Assembly: GCF_000237085.1 (NCBI RefSeq)
Contig: NC_016627.1
Location: forward strand, 1,054,001-1,118,000
DNA length: 64,000 bases
From: Acetivibrio clariflavus DSM 19732
GTDB lineage: Bacteria; Bacillota; Clostridia; Acetivibrionales; Acetivibrionaceae
Reading direction: 5' to 3'
The translations under genes were made by a program, and so were the position numbers. The notes beneath the pieces are model-generated. The model searched no databases. It worked only from the letters and a program-made list of their open reading frames with translations, and was not told the origin of the DNA. Of this stretch, positions 39,543 through 48,599 are shown in pieces. Positions within the stretch are counted from its first letter, which is position 1, and the number at the start of each line of letters is the position of its first letter.

Positions 39543-40103
39543 ATGCCAATGACAGCAGGTTACATAAGTAGAGTTGTTGAAAAGCTAATAAGGGAAGTTG
39601 AATTTATTCCTGTAACCAAAGATGTCAAAGGTGCATTTTCAACCGGACAAAATAATATTGTATTAAAAAAGGTTGTAGGTAAAAAAGAAAGGGTACTTGA
39701 GATTTATAATTGTGATTTACTAAATGCGAAGGAAATAACCTCGGATATATTTTCTTATAAGCACAAAACCGAAGAATCAATGGGTGGAGATATCGGTATT
39801 TCATATATAAAGGTTCTCATTTTTTCAGAAAAACCTTCCGATTCCTTAATCAAGGATATTAATAATGCTTATAGGGAGAGAATAGAAGAAAAGAATGATA
39901 CGGTCTGCATGGCTATTTCTCTTAAAGATAGGGAAGTATTCATCGCAAAAGGAATTGTTTATCCTTACCATATAATATATGATGCCTTTACTAAAGCGTT
40001 CGAAGAAGCTGATGAGAATTACGAAGTGGATATTGTAAAAGTGCTGGAGGAGAAGAAGGCAGAAAATAAACCGGAAATTATTGTTGAAAACCAAGAACAG
40101 TGA
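39543..40103 (+). CDS. Hypothetical protein adjoining an IS256 element, possibly truncated
   Basis: 186 residues, soluble alpha/beta-looking, ending in a charged tail (KVLEEKKAENKPEIIVENQEQ is split here for length: KVLEEKKAENKP then EIIVENQEQ). Not recognised. Its TGA stop coincides with the left end of the IS256-family element, so the native C-terminus may have been cut off by the insertion and the stop supplied by the element. No downstream continuation in the same frame could be identified beyond the element. No strong ribosome-binding site precedes the ATG at 39543. Confidence 0.5.
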   Translation: MPMTAGYISRVVEKLIREVEFIPVTKDVKGAFSTGQNNIVLKKVVGKKERVLEIYNCDLLNAKEITSDIFSYKHKTEESMGGDIGISYIKVLIFSEKPSDSLIKDINNAYRERIEEKNDTVCMAISLKDREVFIAKGIVYPYHIIYDAFTKAFEEADENYEVDIVKVLEEKKAENKPEIIVENQEQ

Positions 40104-41470
40104 GGATGTAAAAAATCTTGTGTATAAGAGATTGAATGTTCTCCTTCTTGGCAAGAATTAGTAATAAGAAAAGCTAAGGAGGAGAATTTTATGTCAACAC
40201 TATCAAAAGAACATATAAAGCAATTAGTTCGGGAAAATAATTTCCAAAGCGTATCAGATGTAAATGCATATCTAAAAGACATTTTTAAAGATATTATTCA
40301 AGAACTGCTTGAGGCAGAACTTGAAGCAGAATTGGGTTATGCAAAAGATGATGTGGCAAATAAAAATACCGATAATAGCCGTAATGGTTATACACCAAAA
40401 AAATAAAAAGTGAGTTTGGTGAAATTGATATACAAGTGCCTAGAGATCGTAAAGGAGAATTTCAACCTAAAATTATCCCAAAATATCAGCGTAATGTTTC
40501 CGGAATTGAGGAAAAAGTTATAGCTCTATATGCAAGGGGAATGTCTACAAGAGATATTAGTCAACAAATTGAAGAACTTTATGGATTCAGCCTGTCTCCG
40601 GAGATGGTTAGCAAGATTACTGACAGAATTGCTCCAGAAATAAAAGAATGGCAGCAAAGACCTCTTGAACCTATATATTCTTTTATATTTATGGACGCAA
40701 TTCATTATAAGGTAAAGGATGAAGGAAGAATAACAAACCGGGCAGCTTACGTTGTTCTAGGAGTTACTATTGATGGATATAAAGATATCTTAGGGATATG
40801 GATTGGTGACAATGAATCCTCAAAGTTTTGGCTTGGTGTACTGAATGACCTTAAAAATAGAGGAGTACAGGATGTTTTAATTTTTTGTGTTGATGGACTT
40901 ACCGGACTTAAGGAAGCCATAAATGCTGCATATCCAAAATCTGAAGTGCAGCGTTGCATAATACATCAGCTGAGAAATTCTTTTAAGTATGTGCCATACA
41001 AAGACCTAAAAGCATTTAGTAATGATTTCAAAGAAGTATATCATGCTATTAATGAAGAAATAGCATTAGAAAAACTTTATGAACTTAAAGAAAAGTGGGG
41101 AAAGGAATATCCTTTTGCAATACGTAGTTGGGAAAATAACTGGGATGTTATAAGTCCATTTTTCAAATTTCCAGAAGAAATACGAAAAATAATTTATACT
41201 ACAAATATAATTGAAGGACTACATCGTCAGTTTCGTAAGGTCACAAAAACAAAAACAATATTTCCAACAGACAGTTCACTAGAAAAGATTTTATATTTAG
41301 CATCAATGAATGTAGTAAAAAAATGGACACAACGTTACAAAAACTGGGATAGAGTACTTAGCCAATTGGTAATCCAATATCCAGGTAGGCTGGAAGAGTA
41401 TATTTAAGAGCATTCACCCCCACCGCCCTCAAGGGCTCATCCTCATCGCCGGATGGGCTAGACCTCACAA
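40104..41470 (+). mobile_element. IS256-family insertion sequence, probably decayed at the right end
   Basis: About 1.37 kb; the ends are approximate. The left end reads GAGGATGTAAAAAATCTTGT. On the right a partial mirror (CTCACAAAATT, about 41464-41474) is found but then diverges into genomic-looking sequence. No target duplication was found. The segment 41408-41465 after the transposase is GC-rich (CCCTCAAGGG, GCCGGATGGGC) compared with its surroundings. Confidence 0.65.
40191..41407 (+). CDS. IS256-family (mutator type) transposase, split by a -1 frame change at an A7 run
   Basis: About 405 residues when both parts are joined, the usual IS256 length. The zero frame (71 residues, ends NGYTPKK) stops at 40404-40406 right after seven A residues (40397-40403). 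The -1 frame reads straight on as IKSEFGEIDIQVPRDRKGEF and continues to 41407. The DDE residues are visible: IFMDAIHYK, FCVDGLTGLKEAI, and TTNIIEGLHRQFRKVTK, plus CIIHQLRNS. GGAGGAGAA precedes the ATG. As with the IS4 element, this is either -1 slippage on A7 or a one-base deletion. Confidence 0.82.
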
Positions 41471-41516
41471 AATTAAAAATATAGGTTTAAAAGGCTAATA
41501 CTGACCATTATAAATG

Positions 41517-41572
41517 ATTATTGCCAGATTTAATCAAGTTTATGTATAAAACTTAATAAATCCGGCAATAAT
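41517..41572. repeat. Imperfect 16-bp hairpin right of the IS256 element
   Basis: Arms 41517-41532 (ATTATTGCCAGATTTA) and 41557-41572 are complementary except for one position. There is no T run. It may be the transcription end of the gene once present left of the element. Confidence 0.5.
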
Positions 41573-41655
41573 ATATAATGAAAAGGCAATAAAAAACAAT
41601 ATTCTGTAAACCTTGTCAACTAAAATTTACTTGCTAAAGAAGGATTACATAAATT

Positions 41656-42252
41656 ATGATACACAAAATTACTTACATTCCCAGAACAAGTATATTTTTG
41701 ATACTTTTTGCTTTCGGTTTTCAGTTGTTTACTTTCTGTTTTTTTTTGATGACTGGTATTATTAATATGTTGGTTGGAGCTCTTCCGTTTTTTGATTTAA
41801 ATCCACTGTTTTTTGTAATAAACATAATATTTATGTTGACTGCAGGTCTTGTGGCAGAGAATAATTTTAGAAGTATGAAGCTGTTTATCATAATGTTAAC
41901 CTGCGGAATACTTAATGCAATTCTAATTGGCATATTTAATGTATATATGTGTATTGTACCTATTATTGGGGTTTTGTTATATATGAGATATAGGGCAGGG
42001 GATATATTCAGTAAGGCAAAATATATACATATTATCATTGTTATCTATGTATTTTTTTTAATAGTGTATGGAGTATATATTGGTGCTGTCTTTGTTATGG
42101 AGCCAATTGCAGGAATAATTCCGGGTTTTTGTACTGCAGGTATATTAGGGTTTGAAGGTGATATAATAGATTCAAATTTAAAAAAGAGACTGTCTTTAAT
42201 TCTTTTGATATATGTTTTGGCGGTTGCACTAAAACGGATATTAATCTTTTAA
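41656..42252 (+). CDS. Polytopic membrane protein, function unknown
   Basis: 198 residues with about six hydrophobic helices and almost no extramembrane mass (first helix begins near SIFLILFAFGF; last is LSLILLIYVLAVAL). No family recognised; the compact fold with a Pro/Gly-containing helix (PIAGIIPGFCTAGILG) resembles small permease or BioY/ECF-like proteins, which I cannot confirm. An AAGAAGGATT site precedes the ATG. Confidence 0.55.
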   Translation: MIHKITYIPRTSIFLILFAFGFQLFTFCFFLMTGIINMLVGALPFFDLNPLFFVINIIFMLTAGLVAENNFRSMKLFIIMLTCGILNAILIGIFNVYMCIVPIIGVLLYMRYRAGDIFSKAKYIHIIIVIYVFFLIVYGVYIGAVFVMEPIAGIIPGFCTAGILGFEGDIIDSNLKKRLSLILLIYVLAVALKRILIF

Positions 42253-42327
42253 TTTTTTTTATAAAATCTCAGGAGAATCGAATTCTTGAGTATTTCCGTC
42301 TTTCACGACCTTCAGAAAGGATTAAAT

Positions 42328-42363
42328 AAAAAACACCGGTTAAATCATTTGTTAACCGGCGTT
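42328..42363 (-). terminator. Terminator of gltX (minus strand)
   Basis: Stem AACACCGGTTAA / TTAACCGGCGTT (42332-42343 with 42352-42363, one mismatch). Read on the minus strand it is followed by a T run at 42326-42331, just after gltX. Confidence 0.88.
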
Positions 42364-42389
42364 TGATTTCATTTTGACAATTTACCTAA

Positions 42390-44030
42390 TTATATTAGTC
42401 TTTGAATTCTTTCCCTTACCTTTGTTTCTCCCATAATCTGTTGAATCTCCCATAGGTCCGGTGAAGTGCTGCGGCCAACAAGAGCTATTCTGATAACGGT
42501 GCTCACATCACCTACATGGCCCTTATACATTTCGGGGTTTTTCTTATAGTCTTTCGGCTTTGCAGCATATCCGTTGGCAACGGCTATATCCCTTACTTTG
42601 TCAAACCATTGGGTCTGGTCGTCATTATGGTTATAAGTTTCCAAATAAGCCTTCAATATATTTTTAGCTTCTTCTTCAGTTATATTTTCAGGGTATGGGT
42701 CTTCTATTTTAAAATATTCGTCAAAGAAATAACTGATAAACTCAAAAATTTGTTCGCAGTATATCAGATCTTTACGCGGTTTGTCGGAATTTCTTCCTAC
42801 TGCCAGCAGTTTTGTTACAGCATCTTTATGCTCAGTTAAAAGAGTTACTATTTCCTGCTTATATTGCTTAGCCCAATTTAGAAGAAAATCATATATTTCT
42901 TCTGCAGGAATCTTAGCCATGACGTTTTTGCTTATATCATTCAATTTGTTTAAGTCGAACAGAGCACCGGAATTGCTCATTTTTTCCAAACTAAAGGGAA
43001 AATCGAATATGCTGGCATCAGGGTTTGCAATACGCCATTCTTCGAAATTGGAATTTAAAATTGTCATGAGATATTCCCTTACTGTTGCAGGGTGATACCC
43101 CAATTTCATATAATACTCCAATCCCAATTCGGGGTCTTTTCTTTTGGAAAGCTTTCTCTTTACCCCTTCATCTATCTTCATCAAATGAGCTGTGTGGCAG
43201 TAAACGGGATGTTCCCAGCCTAATGTTTTAAAAAGTTCATAGTGTATAGGCAGGGTTGAAAGCCATTCCTCTCCTCTTACCACATGGGTAACTCTCATCA
43301 AATGGTCATCCACCACATGGGCAAAATGATAAGTGGGAATACCGTTTGCTTTGAGGATTACAATGTCCTGATTGTTTTCAGGCATTGAAAGACGGCCTCT
43401 TATAGCATCGTCAATTTCGAAATTAACTTCCGGATTTCCCAGTGATTTAAAACGAAGTACAAAGCTCTCATTGTTATCTAAATGTTTTTGTATATCTTCC
43501 AAAGACATATCTCTGCATTTTGCCCATTTACCGTAATAACCGGTAGTTACATTTTGGGATATCTGTTCATTCCTTATTTGCTCCAATTCTTCCTCGGAAC
43601 AGAAGCAGGGATAGGCTCTGCCTATTTCAACCAAATATTTGGCAACAGTCTGGTAAATTTCTGCACGTTTACTTTGATAATAGGGACCGTAGTTGCCTAT
43701 TTCACCATCAACACTTGCTCCTTCATCAAATTTTAAACCGAAGTACTCCAGGGAAGAAATTATAAGTTCTACTGCACCTTCCACTTTACGTTTGTCGTCA
43801 GTATCCTCTATACGAAGCATAAAAATTCCGTTGCTTTGACGGGCTAAACGTTCATCTACAAACGCACCGTAAAGATTGCCAAGGTGTATAAAACCAGTCG
43901 GGCTTGGTGCAAGTCTTGTAACTTTGGCACCTTCACTTAAATTCCTATTTGGAAATACAGTCTCTTCATAATAAGATATTGACTTAGTAATGTTTGGAAA
44001 AAGTAAATCAGCTAACTTTTTACAGTCCAT
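42390..44030 (-). CDS. gltX: Glutamyl-tRNA synthetase, atypical branch
   Basis: 546 residues. The class I synthetase charges tRNA-Glu. The HIGH-type signature is APSPTGFIHLGNLYGAF (about 42-58), preceded by about 30 extra residues not found in standard GluRS. MLRIEDTDDKRK and the KLSKRKDP loop complete the active site, and the C-terminal anticodon-binding region ends VRERIQRLI. The HLGN version of HIGH and the N-terminal extension mark it as a divergent clostridial type. GAGG precedes the ATG. No T-box leader is present. It is followed by a strong terminator. Confidence 0.92.
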   Translation of the reverse strand: MDCKKLADLLFPNITKSISYYEETVFPNRNLSEGAKVTRLAPSPTGFIHLGNLYGAFVDERLARQSNGIFMLRIEDTDDKRKVEGAVELIISSLEYFGLKFDEGASVDGEIGNYGPYYQSKRAEIYQTVAKYLVEIGRAYPCFCSEEELEQIRNEQISQNVTTGYYGKWAKCRDMSLEDIQKHLDNNESFVLRFKSLGNPEVNFEIDDAIRGRLSMPENNQDIVILKANGIPTYHFAHVVDDHLMRVTHVVRGEEWLSTLPIHYELFKTLGWEHPVYCHTAHLMKIDEGVKRKLSKRKDPELGLEYYMKLGYHPATVREYLMTILNSNFEEWRIANPDASIFDFPFSLEKMSNSGALFDLNKLNDISKNVMAKIPAEEIYDFLLNWAKQYKQEIVTLLTEHKDAVTKLLAVGRNSDKPRKDLIYCEQIFEFISYFFDEYFKIEDPYPENITEEEAKNILKAYLETYNHNDDQTQWFDKVRDIAVANGYAAKPKDYKKNPEMYKGHVGDVSTVIRIALVGRSTSPDLWEIQQIMGETKVRERIQRLI

Positions 44031-44237
44031 ATTTTTACCTCGCGTTTCATTGTAATTAAAATTAAAGACGGCCTATTTGTCAACTTAACAAAAAACCGCC
44101 TGTTTTGTATCTTTATCAATTAAGAATATTAAATACAATTATATTGGCTTACCTTATTTTATATCAAAACAATGGTTCTTATTTACAATTGAATATTATA
44201 CAACGAAAATGTAAATTTATCAATAATAATAGTATTA

Positions 44238-45371
44238 TTACTCAACAATCCTATATTCCCAATAAGCATGGTTTGACCATTTTGTTCCTTTAGTTACAAA
44301 TGTGTAATCTTCATTGTTATATTTTGAAAAATATAATTTGTTGCCATATTTGTTAAGGTCCCAATAGAAAACCTTGAGCTGGTTTTGAAAATTATCCACC
44401 ATCTCTTCATTTCCGATTCCCACTAAGCATCTATAGGATGGAAGGCTGTCTCCCCATATTTCCACAGACAGAGTTTTTTCTTTGCCGATATAATTTTCAA
44501 ATTCATCGGTTGTAAGTGTGGTACCGGAAGAAGGTGTCCGGTATATATTACCGGTATCGTTAAACTTAATATTTCTGCCATAGGTTTTGCTTGTCGGAAG
44601 CATGCAGACATAAGACGTTCCCACAAAAACATCTTTTATAAAGTCAAAATCGGTGTAGAGGTCAATTCTTGACGGTTTTATAATATATGTTCTCCTGACA
44701 GAGGCATATTTAGTTTGGTCGTTCAGTGTAAGATATGTATCTTCAATTATTTTAAGTTCCTCAACTGTCTCTTTTTGACCTGTACTCAAGGAAAACTCCT
44801 TATTTTTTATATTGTCATACAACTTGAAACTTTGCAGTATTTCATTGTAATGACTTCCTCCGGAGAATTGATAGGGGGTATTTACATTGTCGGTTACTCT
44901 CAGGACATATTCCCAGTCCGATGAGCTTCCGGCTAAAAGAATAGCATCTTTTGACGGAATCTGATTGTCTTTTGAAAGATACCAGCTGCGCAGATTCCAT
45001 GTTCCGTTGCTTTTATTTTCAATTCGTATAAAACTTTTTTTGCCGTTACTCATAGAAAAATAGATATCAATGTTTTTCTGGTCTTTCCTCAGTACTGTAA
45101 GTCCATTGTTGGGTTTGGCAGCAGTTGATGGAGTAGGAGTGGATGGTTGGACAGCGATAGATGGTTTGGCGTGTACTGCGGATTTTACGACGGCGGCAGA
45201 TTGGGGAAGAGAATATATGCTGGTAAAGGGTGCAGTATTGTTGTTTTTTGAAGAACTATATTTTAAAGCTTGTATATTTGTATAACTTGCTATTCTGTTA
45301 ATGTTGGCGCTAAGCAATAAACTTGCTGTAAAAATAAACAAAATTATATAGCGTACTGCTTTTTTTCTCAT
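44238..45371 (-). CDS. Secreted protein of unknown function
   Basis: 377 residues. A signal peptide or N-terminal anchor (AVRYIILFIFTASLLLSANI, residues 5-24) is followed by a low-complexity Pro/Ser/Thr/Ala linker (QPSTPTPSTAAKP, about 75-90), then a ~270-residue beta-rich domain with many Tyr, Trp and Asn (SWYLSKDNQIPSKDA, YQFSGGSHYNEI, KVFYWDLNKYG). The linker style matches extracellular proteins of cellulolytic clostridia; a carbohydrate-related surface role is inference. AGGGAGAT precedes the ATG. No dockerin or SLH repeat was seen. Confidence 0.7.
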   Translation of the reverse strand: MRKKAVRYIILFIFTASLLLSANINRIASYTNIQALKYSSSKNNNTAPFTSIYSLPQSAAVVKSAVHAKPSIAVQPSTPTPSTAAKPNNGLTVLRKDQKNIDIYFSMSNGKKSFIRIENKSNGTWNLRSWYLSKDNQIPSKDAILLAGSSSDWEYVLRVTDNVNTPYQFSGGSHYNEILQSFKLYDNIKNKEFSLSTGQKETVEELKIIEDTYLTLNDQTKYASVRRTYIIKPSRIDLYTDFDFIKDVFVGTSYVCMLPTSKTYGRNIKFNDTGNIYRTPSSGTTLTTDEFENYIGKEKTLSVEIWGDSLPSYRCLVGIGNEEMVDNFQNQLKVFYWDLNKYGNKLYFSKYNNEDYTFVTKGTKWSNHAYWEYRIVE

Positions 45372-45744
45372 TTCAGGATCTCCCTTTTATGTCATTGTAT
45401 TTTGTTAGTTACAAAATATTATCATTTGCTGCATGAATTGTAAAGTTTGTACTAAAAAAATAATACAGGTGATAAAAACGCATAATAAGGATATATATTA
45501 ATTCTTTACAAATTAGAAAAATATTATAAGTGGAAATTTAATAGGTATGAAGTGTAATTCAGAGTTAATTGCATTTTATTATATGTAATATTTAGATATA
45601 TGGGCAGTTTATAAAAATTGACTGAATTTATTGAACTTAACTATAAAATATAGTATATTGAATTTTAGTGTATTTAATCAAAGAATTTTTTATCTTACAT
45701 ATATCATGGAGAATAAGGGTTGAAAATTAGGAAGGGAATATGTA
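45372..45744. other. Divergent intergenic region
   Basis: About 370 bp of AT-rich DNA between the secreted protein (minus) and the DUF624 gene (plus). No RNA motif or operator was recognised. Confidence 0.35.
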
Positions 45745-46566
45745 ATGGGGAATATTTTTGACTTTTTCAATTATAACAAACCCGGTCCAGGCGTACCTAA
45801 AGATGAGCCGCCAAAACCGAGGATTGTAGTGTTTTTTCAAATTTATTTCGACAAGTTTTGGGATCTCATGAAACTTAATCTTATGTTTTCATTTTTTAAT
45901 ATACCGGCTTTAATACTAGTATATTTTTTGTTTTCGTTATTTTTTAGTTCTGTGAAAAGTTCTTTAACAGAAGATGGGACTTTCTTCAGTCTTGTTTTAT
46001 TTACTTCCATCAGCTCAGTATTTCTAAGTGTTCCGGTTATTACAACAGGACCTTCTCAGGCCGGTTTTACATTTGTTTTGCGGAATTTTTCAAGGCGTGA
46101 GCATGTCTTTCTTATGTCGGATTTTAAAGAGAATATTGGAAAAAACTTTAAACAAGCCCTTGCAATATGCATGATTGATTTTTTTGTAGTTCTTTTCCTG
46201 TTAGTTGACATTTATATTTGCATAAATTCGGGTATGGACAGATTACTGGCATATTTAATGATATACATTATCATATTTGTTTTGATTCTGTTTTTAATGA
46301 TGCATTTATATATTTATCCCATGCTTGTGACTTTTGAACTTTCGATAAAGCATATTTATAAAAATGCCTTGATTTTTGCAATAGCAAAATTTATACCGAA
46401 TCTCGGGATTCTGCTGTTGTGCTTTGCAATCTCGGCATTGCCTTTTTTGATATATCTTCCTGCGGCAATATTGTTGTTTCCGATTATTACATTGAGTACT
46501 GTTGGATTTATTACAAACTTTTATGCTTTCCCGACACTGGAAAAGTATATGATTAAGAAAGAATAA
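45745..46566 (+). CDS. DUF624 (YesL-like) membrane protein
   Basis: 273 residues. A Pro-rich cytosolic N-terminus (YNKPGPGVPKDEPPKP) is followed by five or six membrane helices. VITTGPSQAGFTFVLRNFSRREHVFLMSDF (quoted in part: TGPSQAGFTFVLRNFSRRE) is the conserved DUF624/YesL core. YesL homologues are linked to sugar uptake and rhamnogalacturonan genes in Bacillus; the role is unproven. GAAGGGAA precedes the ATG, and a terminator follows. Confidence 0.78.
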   Translation: MGNIFDFFNYNKPGPGVPKDEPPKPRIVVFFQIYFDKFWDLMKLNLMFSFFNIPALILVYFLFSLFFSSVKSSLTEDGTFFSLVLFTSISSVFLSVPVITTGPSQAGFTFVLRNFSRREHVFLMSDFKENIGKNFKQALAICMIDFFVVLFLLVDIYICINSGMDRLLAYLMIYIIIFVLILFLMMHLYIYPMLVTFELSIKHIYKNALIFAIAKFIPNLGILLLCFAISALPFLIYLPAAILLFPIITLSTVGFITNFYAFPTLEKYMIKKE

Positions 46567-46611
46567 GTATTTATAAGGCTTAGTACTATATTTTAAAACG
46601 GATAAAATACT

Positions 46612-46637
46612 GCAAAGCACTGACTTTGCTTTTTTTA
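46612..46637 (+). terminator. Terminator after the DUF624 gene
   Basis: Stem GCAAAG / CTTTGC (46612-46617 with 46624-46629) followed by seven T's. Confidence 0.8.
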
Positions 46638-46677
46638 TTATTTATGATTTAGTATAAACAGTGGAGGTTATTGAAAA

Positions 46678-47853
46678 ATGTCCGGTGTACTGATGGATAA
46701 ATCAAAACCTGATTCAGAAGAGGATAAATGGGTAGGGACCTGGGCGACTGCACTGCAGCAGGTTGAAGAGTCTAATATGCCTCCGGAACCCGGGCTTTCA
46801 AACAATACCCTGCGCCAGGTAGTTCGTGTCTCATTAGGTGGAAATCGAATAAGAGTAAAGTTTTCCAATGAATATGGGAATTCGGAACTTACTTTGAATT
46901 TAGTACAAATAGCTGTATCATCGGGCAAAGGAAAAGTAAAATCGGGAACTGAGAAATTATTGACCTTTGAAGGGAAAAAATCTGTTACAATTCCGGCAGG
47001 CGGAACCGTTACATCCGATACTGTTGATTATTGTTTACCTAAACTTACGGATATAGCTATTACAATTTATTTTGGAAATGCGCCTACTGTCCTGACAGGC
47101 CATCCCGGTTCAAGGACAACATCCTATATACTGCCCGGAAATGGGATTGACAGTTTGAATATATCGACAGCTGTGCCTACAGAACATTGGTATGTAATAG
47201 CTGGAATAGACGTTATTACATGTGCTTTATGCAATGCAGTTGTTGCATTGGGGGACTCAATTACCGATGGAAGAGGCTCTACAACGGATATGCAAAACCG
47301 ATGGACTGATAATCTTGCTAAACGTCTGCAGGCAAATACTGCTACAGCGGGTATTGGAGTACTTAATATGGGAATAGGCGGAAATACTGTTTTGCAAGGA
47401 GGATTGGGGCCAAGTGCCGTTGAGCGGTTTGAAAGGGACGTACTTTCACAAAGTGGTGTCCGTTATTTGATAATATTTGAAGGGGTCAATGATATAGGAA
47501 TAAACAATAATTTGAAAGTAACAACAGATTTGATAAATACCTATAAGAGCTTCATAGATAAAGCCCATGCCAATAATATTCTGGTTTATGGTGCAACAAT
47601 TTTACCCTTTGGGGGATCGCAATATGATAGTGCCATTAATGAGCAAGCTAGGCAGACGGTAAACGACTGGATCAGAACTTCAGGGGAATTTGATGCTGTG
47701 ATAGATTTCGATGCAGCTTTAAGAGATACGAAGGATTTTACAAGACTTAAGGAAATCTATGACAGTGGTGACCATTTGCATCCAAATGCTGAAGCTTATA
47801 AAAAGATGGCTGAAATTGTGGATCTTGATTTATTTGCAAAAAATGACCGATAA
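46678..47853 (+). CDS. SGNH/GDSL-family esterase
   Basis: 391 residues, no signal peptide. An N-terminal beta-sandwich (WVGTWATALQQ through about residue 180) precedes an SGNH hydrolase: block I ALGDSITDGRG with the nucleophile Ser (about 190), block II NMGIGGNT, block III EGVNDIG, and block V GDHLHPN with the Asp-His pair. Relatives with this two-domain layout are esterases acting on acetylated sugars or other small esters. The substrate is not established and, lacking a signal peptide, it would be intracellular. GGAGG lies ten bases before the ATG. Confidence 0.85.
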   Translation: MSGVLMDKSKPDSEEDKWVGTWATALQQVEESNMPPEPGLSNNTLRQVVRVSLGGNRIRVKFSNEYGNSELTLNLVQIAVSSGKGKVKSGTEKLLTFEGKKSVTIPAGGTVTSDTVDYCLPKLTDIAITIYFGNAPTVLTGHPGSRTTSYILPGNGIDSLNISTAVPTEHWYVIAGIDVITCALCNAVVALGDSITDGRGSTTDMQNRWTDNLAKRLQANTATAGIGVLNMGIGGNTVLQGGLGPSAVERFERDVLSQSGVRYLIIFEGVNDIGINNNLKVTTDLINTYKSFIDKAHANNILVYGATILPFGGSQYDSAINEQARQTVNDWIRTSGEFDAVIDFDAALRDTKDFTRLKEIYDSGDHLHPNAEAYKKMAEIVDLDLFAKNDR

Positions 47854-47985
47854 TATTTATGAAAAGTATTCCAAGTATATTGTTTTTTACATGAGAATGA
47901 ATATAAATTTGGAGTGTGAATATCTGAAGGTCAAAGTATTTAAAACGTAATATAAAAATTGTTAGCTCATAAAGGGTGATATTGG

Positions 47986-48453
47986 ATGAAATATGATATT
48001 GTTGGAATTCGGGAAAACAAAGAATATCTTATTAAAGCTATTGATTTTTTTACTGAAAAATGGGGCATTGAAAGAAGAATTTATGAAGACTGTCTTAGCA
48101 ATAGTATTACTACACAAAGTCCTTTGCCAAGATGGTTTTTAATGCTGCATAACGGCGAAATAATAGGAGGTTATGGCTTGATAACCAATGATTTTATAAG
48201 CCGTCAGGATTTATTCCCTTGGCTGTGTGCTCTATATATTGAGGAGAAATACAGAGGCAATGAATTAGGGGCAAAACTTTTGGAGCATGGAAGGATTGAA
48301 GCGGCAAAATTGGGATATAAAAAAATATATCTTTGTACTGACCATGTGGGTTATTATGAAAAATATGGCTGGTCATGCATAGGCAAAGGCTTTCACCCCT
48401 GGGGTGAGGAGTCAAAGATATATGAAAATGATACAATACAGACGAAATGGTAA
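47986..48453 (+). CDS. GNAT family N-acetyltransferase
   Basis: 155 residues with the acetyl-CoA-binding GNAT fold: beta strand ALYIEEKYRGNELGAKLLEHG (split for length: ALYIEEKYRGNE, LGAKLLEHG) carrying the pyrophosphate loop, then KIYLCTDHVGYYEKYGW. The acceptor is unknown. AAAGGGTGAT precedes the ATG. Confidence 0.82.
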   Translation: MKYDIVGIRENKEYLIKAIDFFTEKWGIERRIYEDCLSNSITTQSPLPRWFLMLHNGEIIGGYGLITNDFISRQDLFPWLCALYIEEKYRGNELGAKLLEHGRIEAAKLGYKKIYLCTDHVGYYEKYGWSCIGKGFHPWGEESKIYENDTIQTKW

Positions 48454-48599
48454 AAATAACTTTTTTGGAGTTCCTGTTGTTACAACATTTTAGAATTGCC
48501 AAGGCAGTCGTGAATGAGGGACAGAAGAGAATATAAAACGGAAGTCGGGAAAAAACGATATAATAATTAATTGCCTTGTTTTGAGAGGGGGATTTCTGA

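Noticed and set aside
39543-42252. Idea that the 186-residue and 198-residue genes flanking the IS256 element are halves of one rhomboid-type gene
   Set aside because: The membrane protein lacks the rhomboid GxSx and His motifs, has its own ribosome-binding site, and a hairpin separates it from the element.
44105-44293. 62-codon plus-strand frame between gltX and the secreted-protein gene
   Set aside because: AT-rich chance frame overlapping the 3' end of the opposite gene, with no ribosome-binding site.
45070-45285. Plus-strand frame opposite the linker of the secreted protein
   Set aside because: It is an antisense shadow of the Pro/Thr/Ser-coding repeats and has no start signal.
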